This document shows positions 1-6,904 of a stretch of 22,704 nucleotides of DNA, one piece after another (the first letter of the stretch is position 1; every line of letters begins with the position of its first letter). Under the pieces are notes generated by a model. That model saw only the letters and a list, made by a program, of their open reading frames with translations, did no database searches and was not told the DNA's origin. The stretch spans positions 1 to 22,704 of the forward strand of contig JBBQSF010000041.1 in NCBI GenBank assembly GCA_038214085.1, read 5' to 3'. A program made the translations under genes and the position numbers. The DNA is from JBBQSF01 sp038214085 (GTDB lineage: Bacteria; Bacteroidota; Bacteroidia; Bacteroidales; CG2-30-32-10).

Positions 1-43
1 ATTTCAAAGAATAATTCAAATCCAATTATTAATAATTAAAAAC

Positions 44-1579
44 ATGAACATGAAAAATCGATTCCTAGCAATTGCTATTTGTTACCTGATGGTTACCAAC
101 TTATCCGCCCAAAACCTTGAACCAAAAAAGGATAAGACTACAAAAAAATATGGATATGTAAATAAGGCTGAAGAATGGATAGTTCCAGCAACTTATGATG
201 ATGCAGACAAATTCAAGGACGGCGTTGCAATAATTTATCTAAGTAAAAAAGAAGGTATGATTGGGGAAACAGGCACTGTGCTTATAGAACCAAAATTTGA
301 TAAAATTGAAAAATTCAAAAGCGGATCTGCAGTAGTAAAACTTAATAAGCAATATGGACTCATTGATAAAACAGGCAAAACGCTTTGTGAGCCTAAGTAT
401 GATGAAATTAATGATTTTTCAACAGACGGAATTGCAATTACTAAAACCGGAAAAAAACTGGGTCTCTTAAAAAATGACGGCACCATACTCGTAGAACCTA
501 CGTACGATTATATTGGAACTTTCTATAATGAAGTTGCAAGTATCAGCAATAATAAACAATGGGGTTTAATAAATAAAACAGGGAAAGCTCTTTTTGAACC
601 CGAATTCTCAAAACAGCTATCTTTCAACAAAAACGGAACAGCTATTGCACAAAAAGGCAATGAAACAACTGGAGGAATTTCCGGAAAAATTGGTATTGTT
701 AAAAATGATGGTTCTGTTGTTCACGAGTTTAATATAGAGCTAGCCTACACTGACAATCTCAACTTTTTTTTGATCCAAAACAATGCAAAATGGGTAATTT
801 GCGATGCCGATGGAAAAATTATTTCAAAGGAATTTGACGAAATTGCTCCAATTTATCCTAAAGGCTATAACGACAAGGGAATTGTTATGGCAAAAGATGG
901 TGCAAAATGGGGTTTTGTTGATGTAAACGGAACTACACTTATTCCTTTCAAATTTGATCAGCTTGGCGATGGTGGATTCGGACAAGATTTATGTGCTGTA
1001 AAAGTGGGCACAAAATGGGGATATATTGACAGAACTGGAAACTATTTTAAAGATCCAATATATGAAAGTGCTGAGCGTTTTCAAAATGTGCTGGGCGAAA
1101 TTGTAACAACAGTTAAACTTGATGGTAAGGAATATACCCTTGATGCAAAAACAGGCGAAATCAAACTTAAACCAGGACCGGTAAATGATGTAGCAAACAA
1201 TACCCAGACTACTACGAATTCTTCTTCGGGTACTACAACAACTTCCAATGGCACTTCAACTTCAACCACTGCCGCAAATTCTGACGATTGGATTAAAGGC
1301 ACCTGGAAAGTAACGGAAGAAAAAATGGCTGGTCAAACTCAAACTGGCAATAATACCACAACTGTCAGCTTCGAATTTCAGGCAAGTGGAACTGGAACTT
1401 ATGTTCAACGTTATGACGTTATGGCAAACAAAACGAGCGCAAGTACTATGGAATGGACATTAAACGGCAGCTCATTAAAAATTAGCAGCGTAAATTATAC
1501 AGTTACTCCATCGTTAGATAAGAAATCAATGACGATGACTGGAATCATGGGAAGCTCATGGAAGCTGGTTAAATTATAA
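44..1579 (+). CDS. Secreted WG-repeat protein with C-terminal lipocalin-like domain
   Basis: The 511-residue product begins with a signal peptide (about residues 1-22, ending near LSAQ). Residues ~30-375 hold about eight tandem WG-type repeats, seen as recurring YGYVNK, YGLIDKTGK, WGLINKTGK, WGFVDVNG and WGYIDRTGN followed by an acidic-aromatic EPxYD or EPxFD. A Ser/Thr/Asn-rich linker (~383-418) leads to a ~90-residue beta-rich tail starting near WIKGTWKVTEE, which resembles the small lipocalin-like domains of Bacteroidota lipoproteins. WG repeats are common in secreted proteins of this phylum and usually have no assigned enzymatic activity, so a binding or envelope role is inferred. Two in-frame ATGs (44 and 50) are close together and the first is used here. 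A strong terminator follows directly, so this is the end of its transcript. The upstream context lies outside the window. Confidence 0.85.
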   Translation: MNMKNRFLAIAICYLMVTNLSAQNLEPKKDKTTKKYGYVNKAEEWIVPATYDDADKFKDGVAIIYLSKKEGMIGETGTVLIEPKFDKIEKFKSGSAVVKLNKQYGLIDKTGKTLCEPKYDEINDFSTDGIAITKTGKKLGLLKNDGTILVEPTYDYIGTFYNEVASISNNKQWGLINKTGKALFEPEFSKQLSFNKNGTAIAQKGNETTGGISGKIGIVKNDGSVVHEFNIELAYTDNLNFFLIQNNAKWVICDADGKIISKEFDEIAPIYPKGYNDKGIVMAKDGAKWGFVDVNGTTLIPFKFDQLGDGGFGQDLCAVKVGTKWGYIDRTGNYFKDPIYESAERFQNVLGEIVTTVKLDGKEYTLDAKTGEIKLKPGPVNDVANNTQTTTNSSSGTTTTSNGTSTSTTAANSDDWIKGTWKVTEEKMAGQTQTGNNTTTVSFEFQASGTGTYVQRYDVMANKTSASTMEWTLNGSSLKISSVNYTVTPSLDKKSMTMTGIMGSSWKLVKL

Positions 1580-1596
1580 TATTAAAGAAAAAAAAG

Positions 1597-1631
1597 AAGA
1601 GGCAAATCTTATCGATTTGCCTCTTTTTTTT
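1597..1631 (+). terminator. Rho-independent terminator of the WG-repeat gene, probably bidirectional
   Basis: A perfect 12-bp stem (AAGAGGCAAATC at 1597-1608 with GATTTGCCTCTT at 1614-1625) closes a 5-nt loop and runs into a T tract to 1631. The left side is preceded by an A-rich tract (about 1585-1595), so it can also stop minus-strand transcripts coming from hicB. It begins 17 bases after the WG-gene stop codon. Confidence 0.9.
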
Positions 1632-1895
1632 AAACTACAATTTGCTAATTGGCGCTTAATAATTATTGTACAATTTGTCAGGAGCGCCGACCTTCGGGAG
1701 ATTCAGGCGCAAACTTTTTTGTTTTTATTCCGCGCCATCTTGGACGAACAAACAAAAGACTATCCGAGATTTGAAATTGTGTTATTGTGATAGTAGGATC
1801 TTGTGATAATCAAGAAGCAACGTTTTTTGATTAACAGGCTTTGAGTGAGAACTGCGCATCATCTTGGAGAAGATTTATTGATTAATCATATCTAT
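1632..1895. other. Intergenic region with alternating GGCGC/GCGCC segments
   Basis: No gene is visible. Four 5-mers alternate in orientation: GGCGC (1651-1655), GCGCC (1684-1688), GGCGC (1706-1710) and GCGCC (1732-1736). Each can pair with its neighbour, giving mutually exclusive hairpins. The hairpin 1684-1710 is followed by a T-rich stretch (1715-1728), so it could be a second, weaker plus-strand terminator. The rest (1740-1895) shows nothing recognisable. Confidence 0.4.
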
Positions 1896-2237
1896 TTATA
1901 CTGTTTTTTTTGTTAATGATTTTTCTATAACATTTTCTATATATTTATTCAATGATATGCCTTTTTCTTGTGCTTTTAAATATACCATTTTATGAATATT
2001 TGGGGTCAGTCTAATATTAAAACTACCCTTAAATGGCTTATCAGGGCTAACGTTTTTTTTAGTGCAATATTTTAAATAATCATCAACAGCTTCCTCAAAA
2101 ACTTTTTTTAGTTTATGTGCATCATCTGATTCAAAAGTTATCAAGTCGTTAATGTGTTCTATCTTCCCCCAAAAAACCTCGTCGGTTGCTGAGAATTTAA
2201 CCGTTCCAACATAACCTTTATAAACTAGAGTATCCAT
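1896..2237 (-). CDS. hicB: HicB-family antitoxin with ribbon-helix-helix C-terminus
   Basis: The 113-residue protein has the HicB layout. The N-terminal part begins with YKGYVGTVKFSATDEVFWGKI, followed by an acidic helical segment (FEEAVDDYLKYC). The C-terminal part (FKGSFNIRLTPNIHKMVYLKA, then GISLNKYIENVIEKSL) fits a ribbon-helix-helix DNA-binding fold. HicB proteins neutralise the HicA mRNA interferase and autorepress the operon. The gene lies 13 bp downstream of hicA on the same strand, in the usual toxin-first order. The length is typical and nothing is truncated. The family call is secure; the target RNA and whether the pair is active are not visible from sequence. Confidence 0.9.
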   Translation of the reverse strand: MDTLVYKGYVGTVKFSATDEVFWGKIEHINDLITFESDDAHKLKKVFEEAVDDYLKYCTKKNVSPDKPFKGSFNIRLTPNIHKMVYLKAQEKGISLNKYIENVIEKSLTKKTV

Positions 2238-2250
2238 ATTTTTTATTTTT

Positions 2251-2514
2251 TCATTTAATAAACTTATTTGCTTTTAATTTTCCTTCAACTTCATCTAAAA
2301 CATATCTTTTTACTTCTTTTTGCGGATGAGGTTTATGAATCATTATTTTATCATTATTAAATTTTTCATTGTAAAAAGCGACAGCTGATCCCGATGTTCT
2401 TCCTCTGTTTTCTTCAACGTATCCAAAGCCCTTTAGCAATGTTACCAATTCATTATATGTAAAATTCTTTGGCTTTCTAAGGAGCTTTTCTATTAATTTT
2501 TCATGCCTGCCCAT
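2251..2514 (-). CDS. hicA: HicA-family toxin (mRNA interferase), GSAV/HKPHP variant
   Basis: The 87-residue protein starts MGRHEKLIEKLLRKPKNFTY and has the small dsRBD-like HicA fold pattern, ending in a YVLDEVEGKL helix. In the core motif the family's usual G-S-H is replaced by SGSAVAF, and the histidines sit later in IMIHKPHPQKE. This is the recognised HicA subgroup found with ribbon-helix-helix HicB proteins. The catalytic role of those later histidines is inferred from the family. A longer frame begins at a GTG at 2541, but that codon lies upstream of the promoter -7 box, so the ATG at 2512-2514 is chosen. Members cleave mRNA and cause growth arrest unless bound by HicB. Confidence 0.88.
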   Translation of the reverse strand: MGRHEKLIEKLLRKPKNFTYNELVTLLKGFGYVEENRGRTSGSAVAFYNEKFNNDKIMIHKPHPQKEVKRYVLDEVEGKLKANKFIK

Positions 2515-2530
2515 CCATTTTGATTTGATG

Positions 2531-2561
2531 CAAAGATACACAATATTTACTCAATATGCAA
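2531..2561 (-). promoter_or_regulatory. hicAB promoter (Bacteroidota type)
   Basis: On the minus strand a -7 box TATCTTTG (2531-2538, matching TAnnTTTG) lies 20 nt after a -33 TTG (2559-2561). The predicted start of transcription is about 2523-2526, roughly ten bases before the hicA ATG, so the leader is very short. Confidence 0.7.
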
Positions 2562-2576
2562 CTATTATTCAGTTGC
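2558..2576. promoter_or_regulatory. Inverted repeat over the hicAB -33 element, candidate HicB operator
   Basis: GCAACT (2558-2563) and AGTTGC (2571-2576) form a perfect 6-bp inverted repeat with a 7-nt spacer. It covers the -33 TTG. Ribbon-helix-helix antitoxins commonly bind such repeats to autorepress, so an operator role is a reasonable inference. Confidence 0.5.
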
Positions 2577-2746
2577 AAAATAATTTTTAAATTTTGTTAT
2601 TATGGGGTTTAAATCTATGAAAATTAATTATTTCGACAAGGATTACATCCGCAAAGGAATCGGATAGAAATTCTTGCGAGTTGGCTTATTCCAGCTGATG
2701 CATTTTCACATTCCCTTCCAAATCAAAATTTCCACAACACCACACC

Positions 2747-4927
2747 CTATAAATTCTCCAAAATAAAATCCGTCATTTTCTTATACAAATGATAACGGGT
2801 TATTCCGCCTGCAATATTGTGGTTTTTGTTTGGATAGAAAAATGAATCAAACTGTTTGTTTGCAGTTACCAAGGCTTTTACAAGTTCCATGGAATTCTGG
2901 AAATGCACATTGTCGTCGGCAGTTCCGTGAACAAGCAGGAATTTCCCCTTCAATTTTTTTACAAAATTTATAGGCGAATTGTCGTCGTAGCCCGAAGCAT
3001 TATCTTTGGGAAGTCCCATGAAACGCTCGGTGTAAATGTTGTCGTAATATCTCCAGTTGGTAACAGGAGCTACTGCAATTCCCATTTTAAAATAATCGGC
3101 GCCTTTGGTCATGCAAAGTGTTGACATGTATCCGCCAAAGCTCCAACCAAAAATTCCAATTCTGTTAGCATCTACATAAGGCAAGTTACTCAAATATTTT
3201 GCCGATTCAATTTGATCCGCAGTTTCAAGCTTGCCAAGTTGCAGGTAAGTGCATTTTTTAAATTCTTCGCCCCTTGCTCCTGTTCCACGGTTATCAACCG
3301 AAATAACAATGTATCCTTTTTGCGCCAGCATTTCGGCCCATGCAAAATCAAAATACCCCCAACTGTTTTCTACGGTCTGCACGCCAGGTCCACCATACAC
3401 ATACATGAATACAGGATATTTTTTTGAAGGATCAAAATTAGCAGGTTTTATAATCCAGGCATTCAATTCAACATTTTCGGAAGTGGTAAATTTGAAAAAT
3501 TCTTTTTTCGTAAAACCGTAATCTTTCATTAATACCACCAGCGCTTCATTATCAACAAGCGTTTTGATAACTTTTCCGCTGGCTTTGTTTATTGTAACAA
3601 CAAAAGGCGTGTTTGCATCGCTGTAATTATTAATAAAATATTTGTATCCCACACTGAAATCAGGTTCGTTGGTTCCTTTTAAAATTGAAATTTTTGTTTT
3701 GCCAGTCCCATCAAGCTTCACACTGTATAGTGCCCTATCCATAGGCGATTCCTCTGCCGAAACAAAATATACCAGTTTGTTTTTTTCATCGATTCCTTTT
3801 ACTTCGGTAACATCCCATTTTCCTTTGGTAAGTTGCACTTCCGGCTTGCCTTCGAGACTCAGCAAATAAATATGGGAATAACCATCTTTTTCCGAAGTAT
3901 AAATAAAACTTTTTTTATCGCTTGCGAAAAACAGGTTATCGGTAATGTCGACATAATATTTATTTTTTTCGGTATAAACGCTTTTCGTTTTTCCTGTAGC
4001 AGCATCGGCAATAAATATTTCGAGATTGTTTTGCAAACGGTTCATTTTAAAAACAGAAAGCTGCGTAGCATCTTCAGTCCATTTGATGCGCGGAACATAC
4101 ACATCGGTTTCGGTGCCCAAATCTACTTTTGTCGATTTTGCTGCTGTTACATCGTAAATATAAATATCAACCAATGAATTGTCTTCGCCTGCTTTTGGAT
4201 ATTTATATTTATAAACCGTAGGGTAAAGACTGTCGTATTTAATCATGTCGTATTCTTTCACTTTGCTCTCATCAAATCGATAATACGCAAGCTTTGCACC
4301 ATCGGCCGACCAAAACCAAGCTTGAGTAAATCCGAATTCTTCTTCGTAAACCCAGTCGGTGGCGCCATTGATAATGTTGTTGTAAAGCCCGTCGGTGGTC
4401 ACTTGTGTTTCTTTGTTTGTTGCAATATCTTTAATAAAAATATTATTATCGCGAACAAATCCTACTTTATTACCTTTGGGAGAAAAAGATGCGAGTCGCT
4501 GCTTTCCGCCATCAGAAAGCTTTGTAAGTTTTTTTGTTGTGATATCGTAAATATAATAATCCGAAACGCTCGAATGGCGGTATATCTGAACTGTAGCTGT
4601 TGCAATAAGTATTTTTGTTTCATCCGCACTAAATGCAAATTCATCAATAGAAATGCCTTCAGTTGCGCCTTCGGGAATGAGTTCACTTGTGCGTACAATA
4701 GTTCCAGTTTTAGTTCCGGTTTTGTATTCGTACTGGTTTATCATGATATCATTTTCGAGCTGGAAATAGTGTTCGCCATCCTTCATGTGTACAATATCTG
4801 ATTTGGTTTCCGGGAAAAATTTATAGGTTTGCCAGATATCTTCAAGTGTTATTTGGGAAAGAACCTGAGCCGAAGCTGAAAATAAAAATCCTGCGATAAG
4901 CAGAATAGAAATAAAAAATCGTTTCAT
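2747..4927 (-). CDS. Dipeptidyl peptidase IV family serine peptidase (S9B)
   Basis: The 726-residue protein has a signal peptide (~1-20, ending SASAQ), an N-terminal beta-propeller region (~40-470) and a C-terminal alpha/beta-hydrolase domain (~480-726). The catalytic triad is visible: Ser596 in GWSFGGYM, Asp671 in HGTADDNVH and His703 in NKNHNIAG. The double-glutamate motif that anchors the substrate N-terminus in DPP-IV is present as DWVYEEEFG near residue 195. It should therefore release Xaa-Pro or similar dipeptides from peptide N-termini in the periplasm. Length is normal for the family. It has its own promoter and a ~100-nt structured leader. No functional partner is obvious nearby. The family is certain; exact substrate preference is not. 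Confidence 0.95.
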   Translation of the reverse strand: MKRFFISILLIAGFLFSASAQVLSQITLEDIWQTYKFFPETKSDIVHMKDGEHYFQLENDIMINQYEYKTGTKTGTIVRTSELIPEGATEGISIDEFAFSADETKILIATATVQIYRHSSVSDYYIYDITTKKLTKLSDGGKQRLASFSPKGNKVGFVRDNNIFIKDIATNKETQVTTDGLYNNIINGATDWVYEEEFGFTQAWFWSADGAKLAYYRFDESKVKEYDMIKYDSLYPTVYKYKYPKAGEDNSLVDIYIYDVTAAKSTKVDLGTETDVYVPRIKWTEDATQLSVFKMNRLQNNLEIFIADAATGKTKSVYTEKNKYYVDITDNLFFASDKKSFIYTSEKDGYSHIYLLSLEGKPEVQLTKGKWDVTEVKGIDEKNKLVYFVSAEESPMDRALYSVKLDGTGKTKISILKGTNEPDFSVGYKYFINNYSDANTPFVVTINKASGKVIKTLVDNEALVVLMKDYGFTKKEFFKFTTSENVELNAWIIKPANFDPSKKYPVFMYVYGGPGVQTVENSWGYFDFAWAEMLAQKGYIVISVDNRGTGARGEEFKKCTYLQLGKLETADQIESAKYLSNLPYVDANRIGIFGWSFGGYMSTLCMTKGADYFKMGIAVAPVTNWRYYDNIYTERFMGLPKDNASGYDDNSPINFVKKLKGKFLLVHGTADDNVHFQNSMELVKALVTANKQFDSFFYPNKNHNIAGGITRYHLYKKMTDFILENL

Positions 4928-4936
4928 AGTTTATAA

Positions 4937-4952
4937 TTTTGGAATTCCAAAA
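4937..4952. promoter_or_regulatory. Perfect 16-bp palindrome just upstream of the DPP-IV start codon
   Basis: TTTTGGAATTCCAAAA reads the same on both strands and ends 9 bp before the ATG (4925-4927). In the mRNA it can form a short hairpin around the translation initiation region, or as DNA serve as a binding site. No function is established. Confidence 0.35.
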
Positions 4953-4962
4953 ATATTAAAAA

Positions 4963-5009
4963 TTTCCCAATCCGCCGGTCAGTATTCGTTGAAACCGCAA
5001 ATTGGGAAA
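4963..5009 (-). terminator. Hairpin in the DPP-IV leader, attenuator or terminator-like
   Basis: On the minus strand TTTCCCAAT (5009-5001) pairs with ATTGGGAAA (4971-4963), a perfect 9-bp stem with a 29-nt loop. It is followed by TTTTTAATATTTTT. It lies downstream of the promoter and upstream of the start codon, so it could attenuate this gene or stop readthrough from the gene ending at 5066. The loop is long for a classical terminator. Confidence 0.4.
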
Positions 5010-5032
5010 TAAAAGAGGCAATTATACCCGAA

Positions 5033-5061
5033 CAAAGATAATTCGGCTATCTGAAAAACAA
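5033..5061 (-). promoter_or_regulatory. Promoter of the DPP-IV gene (Bacteroidota type)
   Basis: A minus-strand -7 box TATCTTTG (5033-5040) lies 18 nt after a -33 TTG (5059-5061, in a TTTTTTG run). Transcription would start near 5025-5027, giving a leader of about 100 nt. Confidence 0.65.
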
Positions 5062-5065
5062 AAAA

Positions 5066-5413
5066 TTAATACATCAAATACTTTTTGCTCGAATTCTTCC
5101 AGCCGGCATCGCTCTTGTATTCACTAAAATAAATTACAAGATCAGCGTCGCTTTTATAATCGCAAAAATAAATGGTTACACCTGCATCACTTTTATAATT
5201 GGTAAAATACCACAAACCATCGTTGCCACTTGCGTCGCTGGAATAATCACATTTATAAACCACAAGGTCGGCATCGCTTTTATAACTGGCAACATACACT
5301 TTTACTTTTGCATCGCTTTTATAATCGCAGGAATATACTTTTTGAGCGCTGGCTGTAATTACAGAAACAAGCATAACCGCTAAGAACAAACTTACTTTTA
5401 CTAGATTTTTCAT
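5066..5413 (-). CDS. Small secreted YKSDA-repeat protein (DUF6150-like)
   Basis: The 115-residue protein has a clear signal peptide (~1-23, ending ITASA). The mature part is almost entirely six copies of a ~13-residue repeat with the core Y-K/S-S-D-A (CDYKSDAK, SYKSDADL, DYSSDASG, NYKSDAGV, DYKSDADL, EYKSDAGW). Between the cores the residues alternate hydrophobic and polar, as in a beta-strand. The pattern suggests a small beta-solenoid or knot-like repeat fold. It resembles proteins I associate with the DUF6150 family, which have no assigned activity. The third interval is longer (SGNDGLWYFTN). Repeats are also visible in DNA at ~39-bp spacing. Function unknown; an extracytoplasmic structural or binding role is inferred. 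Confidence 0.75.
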   Translation of the reverse strand: MKNLVKVSLFLAVMLVSVITASAQKVYSCDYKSDAKVKVYVASYKSDADLVVYKCDYSSDASGNDGLWYFTNYKSDAGVTIYFCDYKSDADLVIYFSEYKSDAGWKNSSKKYLMY

Positions 5414-5553
5414 AATTATTGGGTTTTGAATTATTATTATTTGAATTATTTTTTATTGAATGTTTCAAAATCAGAGTGCAATATAAGCAAAAATCAGACC
5501 GGAGTAAACCTATTTTTTTTAAATCAAAAAAAACTTTTTCCTTTTATTTTTAA

Positions 5554-6075
5554 TCAGTCATCATTTATCAGCATCGACATAAAATCCGATTTGCTCTGTA
5601 TGGATTTATCTTTGTTTACCTGAGATTTATTTTCCATTCGTTCTTTCAGTTTCTTAACCAGCACTTTTGAAAACCAACGGTGTTTAAGTACGGAGAACAG
5701 CCAGTTCATAAAGCACAAGCCGAAGCAAATTAACAAAGAAAAAAGAATTTCTTTTGTTAAGATCAAAACAAAAACGGTAACAATAGCGCTTTCTACCCAA
5801 ATGCGGGTGAGCCTAACTTCATATATTATTTCTGTTTTATTGTCAAAATTATTTTCCACTTCCACATATCCGCCAACGGTTGATTTCATAATTTCATAAA
5901 ACCAGCGGATGGTAAGGAATCTGTTGCGGAAATTCAAACGATTTCCTTTGCGTGAAAAATAATCAGTTCTTATGTCCATTAATATTTCCTGAGCAATATC
6001 AAGAATTTGATCCACATTAATGGCATTCGCTTTTAAATCGACTGGTCGTGAAAATTTGATATCGAAAGGGAACAT
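5554..6075 (-). CDS. Hypothetical membrane protein with two helices
   Basis: I do not recognise this 173-residue protein. It has no signal peptide. Residues 1-90 look soluble and mixed (MFPFDIKFSRPVDLKANAIN start), two hydrophobic segments lie at about 92-108 and 110-130, and the tail (135-173) is strongly charged (KKLKERMENKSQVNKDK). This suggests a cytoplasmic N-terminal domain on a membrane hairpin. It lies 134 bp from the next upstream gene and 140 bp from the downstream one, with no clear promoter box, so it is probably transcribed alone. The open frame, codon use and start ATG look genuine. Confidence 0.65.
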   Translation of the reverse strand: MFPFDIKFSRPVDLKANAINVDQILDIAQEILMDIRTDYFSRKGNRLNFRNRFLTIRWFYEIMKSTVGGYVEVENNFDNKTEIIYEVRLTRIWVESAIVTVFVLILTKEILFSLLICFGLCFMNWLFSVLKHRWFSKVLVKKLKERMENKSQVNKDKSIQSKSDFMSMLINDD

Positions 6076-6209
6076 TAAAAATTATTTTATAAATGGAAAA
6101 ACAAAAAATAATCCTTGAAAATTGTATAGTGCTATGTATTTCAAATTATTTCAATATGATAGAAGCTACAACAAGATACTACAGAATTCATTAATTTGGC
6201 AATTACCTT

Positions 6210-6737
6210 TTATTCATAATACGGATAATCCTTATCGAAATAATTGATTTGTACAATTAGATGATACACTCCTTTGCCTCCCATAAATGTAAATTCCACT
6301 TTAATTTTCATGCCTTTATAATTTTTCCATCGCGCCTCAATAACGTCATATCCCCAATGGTGTTTCACATATGGGTCCACAAATGTGGTGTCGCCAATTA
6401 TAGTGGTATCAGGAATTCCATATAATAATGTGTAGTCTTTAATTATTTGTTCGGTGGCCGACAAACATTTTTTAAAGTTTGCATCATTGAGTTCATCAAT
6501 GTACTTGTGGAAAAATATCCAGGTCAGCGTGTCACCCTGAAACCGGTATCCCCACGAATCATCGAGGCCATATAATGTAACCGGTGTTTCAAGAGTAGTT
6601 GTATTTTCATATACCGAAATTTTGCAGTCAGTACAAATCTTTTTTACATCTTCCAACTTCATTCCAATAACAATATTCGATTGAGAATAGGTTGCAATGG
6701 AGTTTGTAATGAATAATAATATCAAGAAGTTTTTCAT
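6210..6737 (-). CDS. Hypothetical secreted protein
   Basis: This 175-residue product begins MKNFLILLFITNSIATYSQS, a typical Bacteroidota signal peptide with cleavage near residue 18-20. The mature part contains C35-x-x-C38 (CTDC), which could form a disulfide, and a mixed aromatic-rich body (DDSWGYRFQGDTLTWIFFHK) that looks like a single alpha/beta domain. I recognise no family. It is flanked by intergenic gaps on both sides and no operon partner is evident. Confidence 0.7.
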   Translation of the reverse strand: MKNFLILLFITNSIATYSQSNIVIGMKLEDVKKICTDCKISVYENTTTLETPVTLYGLDDSWGYRFQGDTLTWIFFHKYIDELNDANFKKCLSATEQIIKDYTLLYGIPDTTIIGDTTFVDPYVKHHWGYDVIEARWKNYKGMKIKVEFTFMGGKGVYHLIVQINYFDKDYPYYE

Positions 6738-6904
6738 GTTGAAAGAAGTTTATTAAAGATTGAAATATCGTGTTAATTCTTTATGCAATACTATTCATTA
6801 TTTCTCAATTTGGAAAACGATTCATCGAAAATAATTTCTACCTCAACCTTAAAATTAATAGGTGAGAATATATTAAAGAATGCATTCTGATTGCAATTTT
6901 AAGT

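Noticed and set aside
3249..4801. Several plus-strand open frames (up to 159 codons) opposite the DPP-IV gene
   Set aside because: They lie antisense to a frame with a full catalytic triad, have cysteine- and phenylalanine-rich unnatural composition, and show no family motif.
6877..6888. Palindrome AGAATGCATTCT downstream of the hypothetical secreted-protein region, near the end of the propeller gene
   Set aside because: Short, in AT-rich sequence, without a T tract or relation to a promoter; likely chance.
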